Positions 43,324 to 56,194 of a stretch of DNA of 64,000 bases are shown here, piece by piece. Below the pieces are notes generated by a model. The model was not told the origin of the DNA. It did not search any database and saw nothing but the letters and a program-made list of their open reading frames with translations. Numbering within the stretch: position 1 is the stretch's first letter; every line of letters begins with the position of its first letter. The DNA comes from Paracoccaceae bacterium. GTDB taxonomy: Bacteria > Pseudomonadota > Alphaproteobacteria > Rhodobacterales > Rhodobacteraceae. A program made the position numbers and the translations under genes. The DNA is taken from contig JANSXY010000007.1 of assembly GCA_024742695.1 (NCBI GenBank), positions 62,001 through 126,000 on the forward strand, read 5' to 3'.

Positions 43324-45099
43324 TCAGTCCCGCGGCACGATTCTCAGGCCCAGTTCGCGCAACTGTTCGTTCGTGGCCTCGGTCGGCGCGCCCATCATCA
43401 GGTCTTCGGCGCGCTGGTTCATCGGGAACATGATGACCTCGCGGATATTGGTCTCGTCGGCGAGCAGCATCACCATCCGGTCGATGCCCGCCGCGCAGCC
43501 GCCGTGCGGCGGGGCGCCGTAGCGGAACGCTTTGACCATCCCGCCGAAGCGGCGTTCGACCTCGTCGCGCCCGTAGCCCGCGATCTCGAAGGCCCGGAAC
43601 ATGATCTCGGGCTTGTGGTTGCGGATGCCGCCCGAGACCAGTTCGTATCCGTTGCAGGCCAGGTCGTATTGCCAGGCCAGCACCTTCAGCGGATCGCCCT
43701 GAAGCGCCTCAAGGCCGCCCTGCGGCATCGAGAACGGGTTGTGGCTGAACTCGATCTTCCCGGTTTCCGCGTCCTTCTCGTACATCGGGAAATCGACGAT
43801 CCAGGCGAAGCGGAACACGCCGTCTTCGGTCAGCCCAAGCTCGTTGCCGATCTCCACCCGCGCCTTGGCGGCGACGGCCTCGAACGTCTCTGGCCGGCCA
43901 CCGAGGAAGAAGGCCGCGTCGCCGGCCTTCAGGCCAAGCGCCTGGCGGATCGCCTCGGTCCGCTCCGGGCCGATGTTCTTGGCGACCGGGCCCGCACCTT
44001 CCAGCGCGCCGCCATCCTCGCGCCAGAAGATGTAGCCCATGCCCGGCAGGCCCTGCGCCTGCGCGAAGGCGTTCATCCGGTCGCAGAACTTGCGGCTGCC
44101 GCCGCCCGGCGCCGGGATCGCGCGGATCTCGGTGCCCTCGTTCTCCAGCAGTTTCGCGAAGATCGCGAAGCCCGAGCCGCGGAAATGGTCGCTGACGATC
44201 TGCATCCGGATCGGGTTGCGCAGGTCGGGCTTGTCGGTGCCGTACCACAGCATCGCGTCGCGATAGGCGATCCGCGGCCAGTCGGGATCGACCGTCCGGC
44301 CGCCGCCGAATTCCTCGAACACGCCCTGGATCACCGGCTGGACGGCGGCGAAGACGTCGTCCTGGGTGACGAAGCTCATTTCCACGTCGAGCTGGTAGAA
44401 ATCGGTCGGGCTGCGGTCGGCCCGCGGGTCTTCGTCGCGGAAGCACGGCGCGATCTGGAAGTAGCGGTCGAACCCCGCGACCATGATCAGCTGCTTGAAC
44501 TGCTGCGGCGCCTGCGGCAGCGCGTAGAACCTGCCCGGATGCAGCCGCGACGGCACCAGGAAGTCGCGCGCGCCCTCGGGCGACGAGGCCGTGATGATCG
44601 GGGTCTGGAATTCGGTGAAGCCGCTGTCCCACATCCGGTCGCGCAGGCTTTTCACCACCCGCGAGCGCAGCATGATGTTGTCGTGCAGGCTTTCGCGGCG
44701 CAGATCGAGGAACCGGTAGGCCAGCCGCGTCTCCTCGGGATAGTCCAGATCGCCGAACACCGGCAGCGGCAGTTCCTCGGCCGGGCCCAGCACCTCGACG
44801 GCGCGGACATAGACCTCGATCTCGCCGGTCGGGATCTTGGGGTTGATCAGCGTGGCGTCGCGCAGCTTCACCTCGCCGTCGATCCGGATCACCCATTCGG
44901 CGCGCACCGTCTCCAGCGTCGCGAAGGCGGCGCTGTCGCCGTCGCACAGCACCTGGGTGATGCCGTAGTGGTCGCGCAGGTCGATGAACAGCACCCCGCC
45001 GTGGTCGCGCACCCGGTGCACCCAGCCCGACAGGCGCGCCGTCTGACCGGCATGGGCGGCGTTGAGCTCGGCGCAGGTGTGGCTGCGGTAGGCGTGCAT
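43324..45099 (-). CDS. aspS: Aspartyl-tRNA synthetase
   Basis: A 591-residue class IIb synthetase that charges tRNA-Asp (and possibly tRNA-Asn). The N-terminal OB fold ([20 protein letters not shown]) binds the anticodon, the catalytic core has [24 protein letters not shown] (motif 2) and [14 protein letters not shown] (motif 3), and the bacterial GAD insert lies in the middle. The ATG at 45099 with AGGACACGCCC upstream is preferred over an earlier in-frame start. The stop region is duplicated: a 13-base unit ending the gene is repeated directly after the stop. Confidence 0.97.
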   Translation of the reverse strand: MHAYRSHTCAELNAAHAGQTARLSGWVHRVRDHGGVLFIDLRDHYGITQVLCDGDSAAFATLETVRAEWVIRIDGEVKLRDATLINPKIPTGEIEVYVRAVEVLGPAEELPLPVFGDLDYPEETRLAYRFLDLRRESLHDNIMLRSRVVKSLRDRMWDSGFTEFQTPIITASSPEGARDFLVPSRLHPGRFYALPQAPQQFKQLIMVAGFDRYFQIAPCFRDEDPRADRSPTDFYQLDVEMSFVTQDDVFAAVQPVIQGVFEEFGGGRTVDPDWPRIAYRDAMLWYGTDKPDLRNPIRMQIVSDHFRGSGFAIFAKLLENEGTEIRAIPAPGGGSRKFCDRMNAFAQAQGLPGMGYIFWREDGGALEGAGPVAKNIGPERTEAIRQALGLKAGDAAFFLGGRPETFEAVAAKARVEIGNELGLTEDGVFRFAWIVDFPMYEKDAETGKIEFSHNPFSMPQGGLEALQGDPLKVLAWQYDLACNGYELVSGGIRNHKPEIMFRAFEIAGYGRDEVERRFGGMVKAFRYGAPPHGGCAAGIDRMVMLLADETNIREVIMFPMNQRAEDLMMGAPTEATNEQLRELGLRIVPRD

Positions 45100-45310
45100 G
45101 GGCGTGTCCTGGCGCTTGTGTGGGCGATGGGCGGGTCCGCGCCGATACACTCGACTGCCCGGCCAATGTCAACCCGACCGCGCCCGCGCCGGCCGGTCCG
45201 GCGCGGGCGGGGATGCCGGCGGCGGGGCCGGGCGCGGCCCGCCGCCCGATCGCCGGCCGGCGTCGCCGCCCCGCGTGCGGGGGGCTTCGCGGCAGCGTCC
45301 AATTTGCGCC

Positions 45311-45338
45311 TTGAACCGGCAAGCGAGCCGTCTATAAA
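45311..45338 (+). promoter_or_regulatory. Sigma-70-type promoter of carB
   Basis: TTGAAC (45311-45316), a 16-base spacer, and TATAAA (45333-45338) make a near-consensus promoter 30 bases before the carB ATG. It is the best-looking promoter in the window. The rest of the 268-base gap between aspS and carB is GC-rich and shows no further clear signal. Confidence 0.7.
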
Positions 45339-45367
45339 CCGCGGGACTTTGAGCGGGGGGTACTGCC

Positions 45368-48700
<3,333 letters not shown>

Positions 48701-48708
48701 CCGCCCGC

Positions 48709-48753
48709 GCGGCCGGCGTCGCGGGGTCCGGTTCCGTCGGCGCCGCCGGCCGC
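48709..48753. terminator. Possible hairpin between convergent carB and Hint genes
   Basis: GCGGCCGGCG (48709-48718) and CGCCGGCCGC (48744-48753) are perfect complements with a 25-base GC-rich loop, filling the gap between carB and the convergent Hint-domain gene. The loop is long, so this is a weaker candidate than the others. Confidence 0.35.
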
Positions 48754-48758
48754 CGTGG

Positions 48759-49445
48759 TCAGGCGACGCCGTCGGCCTGCGCATCCTCCGCGATCATGCA
48801 GGCCACCAGGATCCGCGCCATGTCGAGCGGCAGGACGGTGTAGCCGGAAGGCGTGCGCCCGGGCCGCGTGGCCGGTGCCGGTTCGGCGCCCGCGGCCTCC
48901 GGCGGCGGGCAATGGATCAGACCCACGCCGTTGGCATAGACGATCTCGTCGCCGGCGCAGTGCAGCGACACCGTTTCCACCCGGCGGTGCGGCACGATCG
49001 TCGCGATCCCGCGCCAGCCGTCCAGCGCGGCCGCCGGGATCAGCACGTAGGGCGCGCCGTAGCTCGTTTCGGCCAGGTCGCTTTCGACCAGCACCAGTTG
49101 TTCGGGCAACAGCAAGAGCGCGGTGCGGTTGCCCAGCGCCGCCGGCGGAACGGCCAGCGGGCACAACGCGGCCGGGCAGGGCTCGGGCCCCGACCACAGC
49201 GCGCGCCGGCGCACGTCGAGAAGCTGCTGGGGGCCGTTGTCGACGGTCATCACCGGATCGCCGGGCATGAGATCCTCGACGGTGCGCCAGCCGCCGACGG
49301 TCGCCACCCGCGTGCCGGCGACGATGCCGCGCGCCGGGCTGCCGCGCGCCGGTTCCGCGGCGGGGATCCAGCCCGCCTCGCCGGTGAAGATGTCCGCCCG
49401 CCGCGGGGTCAGACCCGCGCCCATGGTCTTGCCCTGAAGTTCCAT
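48759..49445 (-). CDS. Hint-domain protein lacking the N-terminal cysteine
   Basis: A 228-residue protein of the bacterial Hedgehog/intein-like (Hint) group common in Rhodobacterales. The Hint core is ARGIVAGTRVATVGGWRTVEDLMPGDPVMTVDNG, then DAVR-like VRRRALW and VGLIHC blocks. In relatives the segment reads CFTAGT, with Cys as nucleophile; here it is GIVAGT, so self-cleavage as usually described is unlikely. No signal peptide is seen. ATG at 49445 follows AGGAGGG; the open frame extends upstream without conservation. Role unknown; relatives are linked to secreted adhesins. Confidence 0.8.
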   Translation of the reverse strand: MELQGKTMGAGLTPRRADIFTGEAGWIPAAEPARGSPARGIVAGTRVATVGGWRTVEDLMPGDPVMTVDNGPQQLLDVRRRALWSGPEPCPAALCPLAVPPAALGNRTALLLLPEQLVLVESDLAETSYGAPYVLIPAAALDGWRGIATIVPHRRVETVSLHCAGDEIVYANGVGLIHCPPPEAAGAEPAPATRPGRTPSGYTVLPLDMARILVACMIAEDAQADGVA

Positions 49446-49621
49446 CTCGCCCTCCTGACGTGTCCGGGCGCGCCGTGGCCGCCCTCCATCCAAGACCAAT
49501 CGAGGGCGGCAGAGCGGCGCCATGATGCCCCGATTCCGGCATTTCCGCGGCACTGTCGCCGGCATGGCGACAGCACCCGCGGCCGGCGGCGATTGTCGCC
49601 GGTTCCGTCAGGAAAGCGCGG

Positions 49622-50527
49622 CTAGCGGGCGCGCAGGACGATGGCGGCGCCCGCCGCGGCGATCAGCGCGATTCCGGCGACGGCGGCAAGGCCCGGAACC
49701 TCGCCCCAGATGATCCACGACCAAAGCGCCGCCACCGGCAGCACGACGTATTCGAGGATCGCGACCCGGCTGGCGTCCGCCAGCTGGTAGGCCCTGACCA
49801 TTGCGCCCACGGCGATGAGCGAGCCGGCCGCCTGCACCGCCGTCCACAGGATCAACTCGCCGCCCGGCCACAGCGGGCCGCGCGTCAGGAACCCCCGCGG
49901 TCCCTCCGCCACCGGCAGCGGAACCACCGACAGAACCGCCATTCCGACGAGCCCGATCAGCCCGAGCGCAAGGAAGAAGCCGGCGGTCAGCGTCAGCGTC
50001 GACTCGCCCGCGCACCATCGCAGGGTGGCGATGTTGCCGAGGCCATAGAAGGCCCCCGCGACGACCGGCAGCACACTTGCCCAGCCAAGCCCCGTCGCCC
50101 CGGCCGGTCCGAGCAGCAACACGACCCCCGCGAAGCCGGCGGCGACCGCGACGATCCGCACCGGGCCCAGCGGCTGCCCGAAGAAGACGCGCGAGATCAG
50201 CAGAACGAAGATCGGCGCGGTGAACAGCCCCGCCGCCACCTGCGCAACCGGCAGAAAGCCGAGCCCGGCGAAGTAGATCAGGATCGCCGTGCCGTGCAGC
50301 GCGGACCGCAGGGCCACCGCGCCGGGCCGCAGCGGGCGCCAGCGCAGGCCGAAGGCCGCGGCGAGCAGCGCGATGGCCGCGAGGATCATCGCGGTGCGCA
50401 TCGCGTGGAACTGCCACAGCCCGGACTGGGCCGCGATCACCCGGACGTAGTTGTCGACCAGCCCGATGACGACGGCATAGACAAGGATCATCCCCGCCGC
50501 CGCCAGCGTCCGGTCGCCTTCACCCAT
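49622..50527 (-). CDS. EamA/DMT family transporter
   Basis: A 301-residue membrane protein with ten hydrophobic helices in two EamA halves, as in drug/metabolite transporters. Typical stretches are MRTAMILAAIALLAAAFG and LFTAPIFVLLISRVFFGQPLGPVRIVAVAAGFAGVVLLLGP in the first half and EYVVLPVAALWSWIIWGEVPG in the second. ATG at 50527 has AAGGAGAG twelve bases upstream, a rather long spacing. It is divergent from the acyl-CoA synthetase gene. The substrate may be an amino acid or metabolite; unknown. Confidence 0.9.
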   Translation of the reverse strand: MGEGDRTLAAAGMILVYAVVIGLVDNYVRVIAAQSGLWQFHAMRTAMILAAIALLAAAFGLRWRPLRPGAVALRSALHGTAILIYFAGLGFLPVAQVAAGLFTAPIFVLLISRVFFGQPLGPVRIVAVAAGFAGVVLLLGPAGATGLGWASVLPVVAGAFYGLGNIATLRWCAGESTLTLTAGFFLALGLIGLVGMAVLSVVPLPVAEGPRGFLTRGPLWPGGELILWTAVQAAGSLIAVGAMVRAYQLADASRVAILEYVVLPVAALWSWIIWGEVPGLAAVAGIALIAAAGAAIVLRAR

Positions 50528-50624
50528 GACCGTGCATCTCTCCTTGCCCCTTTCCAACAAGCCCGTGCCGCGCCACACTGCGCGTCCGGAAACGACATCT
50601 GCCGACGCAAAGGGGAGGAACGGC

Positions 50625-52253
50625 ATGGGGTGGCTTGCTGACGAGACGGGGCTTGGCAAATCCGCGGCGAATTTCGTGCCGCTGACGCCGTTGTCGCATC
50701 TGAATCGCGCGGCCGATGTCTTCTCCGACCGGGTGGCGGTGGTCTACGGCAGCCACCGCAAGACCTATGCCGAGTATCATGAGCGGGTGACGCGGCTGGC
50801 CTCGGCGCTGGCGGGGATGGGGGTGCGGCCCGGTGACGTGGTCGCCACGCTCTTGCCCAACGTGCCGGCGCAGGCCGAGGCGCATTTCGGCGTGCCCGCG
50901 GCGGGGGCGGTGCTGAACACGATCAACACCCGGCTCGATGTCGACACGGTGGCCTACATCTTCGGCCATGGCGGGGCCAAGGTGGTGCTGGTCGATACCG
51001 CGCTTTTGCCGCTGGCCGCCGCCGCCTCGGCGAGGATGACCGAAGGCACGCCGCCGATGATCGTCGAGGTGGCCGATCCGCAGGCCGGCCATCCGGCGAC
51101 CGGCGACTACGCCGAGTACGAGGCGATGCTGGCCGCCGCCGATCCCGGCTTCGACTGGATCATGCCCGAGGACGAATGGGAAAGCCTGGCGCTGAACTAC
51201 ACCTCCGGAACCACCGGGCGGCCGAAGGGCGTGGTCTATCACCATCGCGGCGCCTACCTGATGACGATGGGTACGGTCGTGGCCTGGAGGATGGTCTTGC
51301 ATCCGGTCTTCCTGACGATCGTGCCGCTGTTTCACTGCAACGGCTGGTGCCACACCTGGATGATGCCGATGCTGGGCGGCCGGCTCGTCTGCTGCCGCGA
51401 CATCACGGCGGCGAACATCTACGCCGCCATCGGCGACGAGGGCGTGACCCACATGGGCGGCGCGCCGATCGTTCTGAACGCGATCATCAACGCCAAGCCG
51501 GCGGAGCGCCGCGACTTTGCCCATGTCGTCGAGGTCTTCACCGCCGGCGCACCGCCACCGGCGGCGACGCTGGCCGCGATCGAACCGCTCGGGTTCAACG
51601 TGACCCAGGTCTACGGCCTGACGGAAACCTACGGCCATGTCACCGAATGCCTGTGGCGCGCGGAATGGGACGACCTGGAACCCGAGGATCGCGCGGCGCA
51701 CAAGGCCCGGACCGGGGTGCTGATGCCGATGATGGAACAGATCACGGTGGTCACCGACGCCGGCGAGGAGGTCGCGCGCGACGCCGCGCATCTTGGCGAG
51801 ATCGTGATCCGCGGCAATTGCGTGATGAAGGGCTACTACCGCAACCCCGAGGCGACGGCCGAGGCCTTCGCCGGCGGCTGGTTCCGGTCCGGCGACATCG
51901 CCTTCCGGCACGAGGACGGCTACATCAAGATCACCGACCGGGCGAAGGACATCATCATCTCGGGCGGCGAGAATGTCAGTTCGGTCGAGGTCGAGGGGGT
52001 GCTGATGCATCACCCGGCGGTGTCGCTGTGCGCCGTGGTTGCGAAACCCGACGAGAAATGGGGCGAGGTGCCCTGTGCCTTCGTCGAGCTGCGCGACGGG
52101 GCGGAAGCGACGGAAGAAGACCTGATCGCCTTCGCACGCGCGCGGCTGGCCGGGTTCAAGACGCCCAAGACCGTGGTGTTCTGCGAATTGCCCAAGACCT
52201 CGACGGGCAAGATCCAGAAGTTCGAACTCAGGGCGGTGGCGAAGATGGCCTGA
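50625..52253 (+). CDS. Acyl-CoA synthetase (AMP-forming), medium/long-chain type
   Basis: A 542-residue ANL enzyme. The P-loop is NYTSGTTGRPKGVVYHHRG, the adenine motif QVYGLTETYGHV, the hinge RSGDIAFRHEDGYIKITDRAKDIIISGGENVSSVEVE, and the C-terminal catalytic Lys sits in PKTSTGKIQKFELR. The HCNGW stretch after the P-loop (PLFHCNGWCHTWMMP) marks the DMSP-catabolism/fatty-acyl ligase-like branch, but the substrate cannot be fixed from sequence alone. ATG at 50625 has AGGGGAGGAA upstream. It stands between the EamA gene and an unknown membrane protein. Confidence 0.9.
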   Translation: MGWLADETGLGKSAANFVPLTPLSHLNRAADVFSDRVAVVYGSHRKTYAEYHERVTRLASALAGMGVRPGDVVATLLPNVPAQAEAHFGVPAAGAVLNTINTRLDVDTVAYIFGHGGAKVVLVDTALLPLAAAASARMTEGTPPMIVEVADPQAGHPATGDYAEYEAMLAAADPGFDWIMPEDEWESLALNYTSGTTGRPKGVVYHHRGAYLMTMGTVVAWRMVLHPVFLTIVPLFHCNGWCHTWMMPMLGGRLVCCRDITAANIYAAIGDEGVTHMGGAPIVLNAIINAKPAERRDFAHVVEVFTAGAPPPAATLAAIEPLGFNVTQVYGLTETYGHVTECLWRAEWDDLEPEDRAAHKARTGVLMPMMEQITVVTDAGEEVARDAAHLGEIVIRGNCVMKGYYRNPEATAEAFAGGWFRSGDIAFRHEDGYIKITDRAKDIIISGGENVSSVEVEGVLMHHPAVSLCAVVAKPDEKWGEVPCAFVELRDGAEATEEDLIAFARARLAGFKTPKTVVFCELPKTSTGKIQKFELRAVAKMA

Positions 52254-52330
52254 ACCGGGCCGCGTTTACCTGCGCCCCGTTGCAGGCTAGGATCGGCCCG
52301 AGGCACGACACAGGCACGCCGCGGAACCCG

Positions 52331-53356
52331 ATGACGGCGCTACCCGAATACGAGCGGCTGGAGGCCACCGGTCTCTGGCGCCCCGACGCGACCGCGCAGC
52401 GGCGCGAGGTGATCGTCAGCTTCGGCGACGCCACGCTGGCGATTACCGAGGCGCAGGGGTTGCAGACCGTGGCGCATTGGTCGATCGCCGCGGCCGAGCG
52501 GCAGAACCCGGGCCGGATGCCGGCGCTGTACCGGCCCGGTCCGGATGCCATGGAACTGCTGGAACTCGACGATCCGTCGCTGGTGGCCGCGATCGAGAAG
52601 GTTCACGCCGGGCTGAACGCGCGCCGGCCGCGCCCCGGCCGGCTGCGCGGCGCGCTGCTGGGCGGCGCGCTGGCGCTGGTTCTTGCGCTTGCCGTCTTCT
52701 GGCTGCCCGGTGAACTCAAGCGCCACACCGCCGCCGTGCTGCCGCCCTCGGCGCGGGCCGAGATCGGCGCGGCGGCGCTGGCCGATCTTGCGCGCCTGAC
52801 CGGCCCGCCCTGCGGGGGCGAGGCCGAGGCGCGGGCGCTCGACGTTCTGTCGGCGCGGGTGTTTCCGGGCCAGCCGGTGCGGATCGTGGTGTTGCCGCAG
52901 GCATTGGCGGAGGCGCGGCAATTGCCGGGCCGGATCGTCGCCGTGGGGGCGCCGCTCCTGGAAGATCACGAAACCGCCGATGTCCTTGCCGGTTACCTTC
53001 TGGCCGAACGCCTGCGCGCGACGGCCGACGAACCGCTGGCACGGCTGCTGGACTGGGTGGGCCTGCGCGCCACCTTCGGCCTGCTGACCGCCGGGCGGCT
53101 GCCGGACGGCGCGCTGGCGGGCTATGGCGAGACGCTGCTCGCCGCCGAACCCGCGCCGGTCGCGCCCGCGGCGCTGATCGCGGCCTTCGAGGCGGCGGGG
53201 CTGGCGGTGGCGCCCTATGCCGGGGCGCTGGCCGCGCTGGGCCGGCCGGAGGCGGCGGACCTGGCCGCGCGCGACCCGTTCCGCGAAGGCGTGCCGCCGG
53301 CGCCGGCGCTGCCGGATTCCGACTGGGTGCTGTTGCAGGACATCTGCGCGCGCTGA
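52331..53356 (+). CDS. Membrane protein with a degenerate M48-like C-terminal domain
   Basis: A 341-residue protein, not assigned to a named family. Residues 1-105 are soluble and charged, one transmembrane helix follows (107-126, GALLGGALALVLALAVFWLP), then a domain with the layout of M48 peptidases: LPGRIVAVGAPLLE (198-211) matches their usual LPGG.I.V..GLL strand, and DVLAGYLLAE (217-226) falls where VLAHEIAH should be. The zinc-binding HExxH is gone, so it would be inactive. Start ATG 52331; weak ribosome site. It follows the acyl-CoA synthetase by 77 bases and converges with upp. Confidence 0.72.
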   Translation: MTALPEYERLEATGLWRPDATAQRREVIVSFGDATLAITEAQGLQTVAHWSIAAAERQNPGRMPALYRPGPDAMELLELDDPSLVAAIEKVHAGLNARRPRPGRLRGALLGGALALVLALAVFWLPGELKRHTAAVLPPSARAEIGAAALADLARLTGPPCGGEAEARALDVLSARVFPGQPVRIVVLPQALAEARQLPGRIVAVGAPLLEDHETADVLAGYLLAERLRATADEPLARLLDWVGLRATFGLLTAGRLPDGALAGYGETLLAAEPAPVAPAALIAAFEAAGLAVAPYAGALAALGRPEAADLAARDPFREGVPPAPALPDSDWVLLQDICAR

Positions 53357-53363
53357 GCGCCGC

Positions 53364-53996
53364 CTACTTGGTGCCGAACATCCGGTCGCCCGCGTCGCCC
53401 AGCCCCGGCACGATGTAGCCGTGGTCGTTCAGGTGATCGTCCAGCGCGGCGGTGACGATCGGCACGTCGGGATGCGCCTCTTTCATCCGCGCCACGCCCT
53501 CGGGCGCGGCCAGAAGGCACAGGAAGCGCAGATGCGTCGCGCCGGCCTCCTTCAGCCGGTCGATCGCGGCGACAGAGGAATTGCCGGTGGCCAGCATCGG
53601 GTCCACCACGATCACCATCCGGTCTTCCAGTTCCGACGGCACCTTGCAGTAGTACTGCACCGGCCTGAGCGTTTCGGGATCGCGGTAAAGCCCGATGAAG
53701 CCCACCCGCGCCGAGGGGATCAGGTCGAGTATCCCGTCCAGCAGCCCGTTGCCGGCGCGCAGGATCGATACCAGCGCCATCTTCTTGCCCGCCAGCGTCG
53801 GCGCCTCCATCTCGCACAGCGGGGTGTCGATCACGCGCGTCGTCATCGGCAGTTCGCGCGTCACCTCGTAGGCCAGAAGCTGGCTTATCTCCTTGAGAAG
53901 CTGGCGAAAGCTTGCGGTGGAGGTATCCTTTTCCCGCATCAGCGTCAGCTTGTGCTGCACCAGCGGATGGGTGACGACGGTGAGATGGTCGAACAT
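53364..53996 (-). CDS. upp: Uracil phosphoribosyltransferase
   Basis: Salvages uracil with PRPP to UMP. The 210-residue protein has the PRPP loop [14 protein letters not shown], the uracil-binding region near the C-terminus ([27 protein letters not shown]) and [11 protein letters not shown], all standard. It is the last gene of the salvage operon cdd-deoA-deoB-add-upp, twelve bases after add. Cytidine taken in would be deaminated by Cdd to uridine and, after phosphorolysis, its base would end here. Confidence 0.97.
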   Translation of the reverse strand: MFDHLTVVTHPLVQHKLTLMREKDTSTASFRQLLKEISQLLAYEVTRELPMTTRVIDTPLCEMEAPTLAGKKMALVSILRAGNGLLDGILDLIPSARVGFIGLYRDPETLRPVQYYCKVPSELEDRMVIVVDPMLATGNSSVAAIDRLKEAGATHLRFLCLLAAPEGVARMKEAHPDVPIVTAALDDHLNDHGYIVPGLGDAGDRMFGTK

Positions 53997-54008
53997 CGAA
54001 CGCTCCTG

Positions 54009-54986
54009 TCAGGCCAGTTTCTTGAGGATTTCGGCGCGCGTCTCGGCATCGCAGAAGGCGGCGTCCGCGGCGGTGCGCGCAAGGCGCAGGAACTGTCCCT
54101 CGTCCCAGTCGAAGGCCTCGGCCAACGCCTCGTATTCGCACCGCATCGTGGTGTGGAAGAACGGCGGATCGTCGGTCGACACGGTGACCTTGACGCCGCG
54201 CCGGTCCAGGTCGGCGATCGGATGGGCGCGGAAGGACGGGTATAGCCCGAGCGCGACGTTCGATCCGGGGCAGACCTCCAGTACGATGCCGGCCTCGGCG
54301 ATCTCGTCGACCAGGGCCAGATCCTCGATCGCGCGCACCCCGTGGCCGATCCGGGCGACGGCCAGGTCGCGGATCGCGTCGCGCACGCTGTCCGGCCCGG
54401 CCCATTCCCCGGCATGCGCGGTCAGTCCCAGCCCGGCTTCGCGCGCCAGGTCGAAGGACCAGGCGAAGTCCTTGGGTTCGCCTTTCCTTTCGTCGCCGGC
54501 CAGTCCGAAACCGGTGATGAAGCCGCCCATCGTCTCGGCCGCGCACTGCGCCGTCTCGCGGGCCTTCTCAGGGCCGAAATGGCGGATCGCGGTGACCACG
54601 CCGCGCAGGGTGATGCCGCAGTCGCGCTGCGCCGCCGCCGCGGCCTCGGCCATCGCGGCCACGTAGTCGCGCCAGGCGGAGACATCGCGGCCGCCGCAGA
54701 AATCCGGGGACAGGAAGGCCTCGGTGTAGATCACGCCGCTTGCGGCGCTCTCTTCCAGCACGGCGCGGGTCAGGCGGGCGTAATCCTCTGGCGTGGTCAG
54801 AACCGAGGTGGCGGCCTCGTAGACGCCGAGGAAATGCCAGAAATCGCGGAAGGCATAGCCGCCGCGCGCGTCGAAGATGCCGGAAAGATCGACATGTTTC
54901 CGCCGCGCGAGATCGCGGATCAGCGCCGGCGGCGCGGCGCCCTCCAGGTGCAGGTGCAGTTCGACCTTGGGCAGTTCGGCGCTCAC
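54009..54986 (-). CDS. add: Adenosine deaminase
   Basis: Converts adenosine and deoxyadenosine to inosine forms. The 325-residue zinc TIM-barrel shows KVELHLHLEGA (first metal His pair), LTAHAGEW, RIGHGVRAIED and STDDPPFF with the catalytic Asp. A role on adenine instead of adenosine is possible, since relatives vary, but the sequence looks like a nucleoside deaminase. ATG at 54986 overlaps the deoB stop by four bases. Confidence 0.93.
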   Translation of the reverse strand: MSAELPKVELHLHLEGAAPPALIRDLARRKHVDLSGIFDARGGYAFRDFWHFLGVYEAATSVLTTPEDYARLTRAVLEESAASGVIYTEAFLSPDFCGGRDVSAWRDYVAAMAEAAAAAQRDCGITLRGVVTAIRHFGPEKARETAQCAAETMGGFITGFGLAGDERKGEPKDFAWSFDLAREAGLGLTAHAGEWAGPDSVRDAIRDLAVARIGHGVRAIEDLALVDEIAEAGIVLEVCPGSNVALGLYPSFRAHPIADLDRRGVKVTVSTDDPPFFHTTMRCEYEALAEAFDWDEGQFLRLARTAADAAFCDAETRAEILKKLA

Positions 54987-56194
54987 AGGAAACTCTCCCC
55001 CGGTCCTTGGGCCACGATCCCCAGATGTGCGGCGACCGAGGCCGCGACATCCGCGAAGCCGACGAGGCCGGCCTCACGTACCCCGGCGCCCCAGCCCAGC
55101 ACCGGCACCCGTTCGCGGGTGTGATCCGTGCCGGCCCAGGTCGGGTCGTTGCCGTGGTCGGCGGTAAAGATCGCCAGATCGCCGGGCGCCAGCCGGTTCA
55201 GCAAGCGCCCGGCAGCCGCGTCGACCCATTCCAGGTGGCGCGCGTAGCCCGACACGTCGCGCCGGTGCCCGTAGAGGCTGTCAAACTCGACGAAATTGCA
55301 AAAAGTCAAGGAACCCGGTTCAGCCTGATCTGCAAGCGTCAGAAGATGTTCGAAAAGTGCAGCATCATTTTCGCCCTTCCAGACCCGGTCGATGCCCCGG
55401 CCGGAAAAGATGTCGCCGATCTTGCCCACCGCGTGCACCCGCCGGCCCGCGCCCTGCGCCCAGTCCAGCAGCGTTGGCGCGGGGGGCGCGATGGCGTAGT
55501 CGTGCCGGTTGGCGGTGCGCCGGAAGGCCCCCGGCTGGCCGACGAAGGGCCGCGCGATCACCCGGCCCACCCGCATCGCGTGCAGCATCGGCGCCAGCCC
55601 CGCGCACAGCGCCAGCAGGCGGTCGAGGCCGAAGGCCTCTTCATGCGCGGCGATCTGGAACACGCTGTCGGCCGAGGTGTAGCAGATCGGCCAGCCGCTG
55701 CGCAGATGCTCCGCCCCCAGCCGGTCGACGATTTCGGTGCCCGAGGCGTGGCAATTGCCCAGCGTTCCGTCGGTTCCGGCCAGCCGCGCCGCTTCGGCCA
55801 GAACCTCGGGCGGGAAGGCGGGCACCTCGCGCGGGAAATACGTCCAGTCCCATGGAACCGGCACGCCGGCCAGTTCCCAGTGGCCCGAAGGCGTGTCCTT
55901 ACCCCGCGAAACCTCCGTCGCCGCGCCCCACAGCCCGCGCGGATCGGCCCCCAGCCCCGGCGCCTCGGCGCCCGAGGCGAGGCGGATGGCCGCGCCAAGG
56001 CCCAGACCGTCCAGCACCGGCATCCGCAACGGCCCGCTGCGGCCCTCCTCGGCCCGGCCCGCCGCGCAGGCCCCGGCGATATGGGCGAGCGTGTTGGCGC
56101 CGGTATCGGGCTGGCCGGCGTTGAAGAACTCCCCGGCATCGGGCGCGCCGCCACAGCCGACGCTGTCCATAACGATCACGAAGGCCCGCGTCAT
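54983..56194 (-). CDS. deoB: Phosphopentomutase
   Basis: Interconverts (deoxy)ribose-1-phosphate and 5-phosphate, taking products of DeoA onward. The 403-residue alkaline-phosphatase-fold enzyme has DSVGCGGAPDA with a metal Asp near the N-terminus, TNSHRT-like GANTLAHIAGA, ADHGNDPTWAGTDHTRE at the C-terminus with the second metal set. It overlaps deoA (upstream) and add (downstream) by four bases each. A short AT-rich patch (about 55290-55370) lies within the gene without breaking the frame. No deoC was seen. Confidence 0.96.
   Translation of the reverse strand: MTRAFVIVMDSVGCGGAPDAGEFFNAGQPDTGANTLAHIAGACAAGRAEEGRSGPLRMPVLDGLGLGAAIRLASGAEAPGLGADPRGLWGAATEVSRGKDTPSGHWELAGVPVPWDWTYFPREVPAFPPEVLAEAARLAGTDGTLGNCHASGTEIVDRLGAEHLRSGWPICYTSADSVFQIAAHEEAFGLDRLLALCAGLAPMLHAMRVGRVIARPFVGQPGAFRRTANRHDYAIAPPAPTLLDWAQGAGRRVHAVGKIGDIFSGRGIDRVWKGENDAALFEHLLTLADQAEPGSLTFCNFVEFDSLYGHRRDVSGYARHLEWVDAAAGRLLNRLAPGDLAIFTADHGNDPTWAGTDHTRERVPVLGWGAGVREAGLVGFADVAASVAAHLGIVAQGPGESFL

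Noticed and set aside
55290-55370. AT-rich patch within deoB as an insertion
   Set aside because: The reading frame and conserved residues continue through it; it is probably local codon choice.
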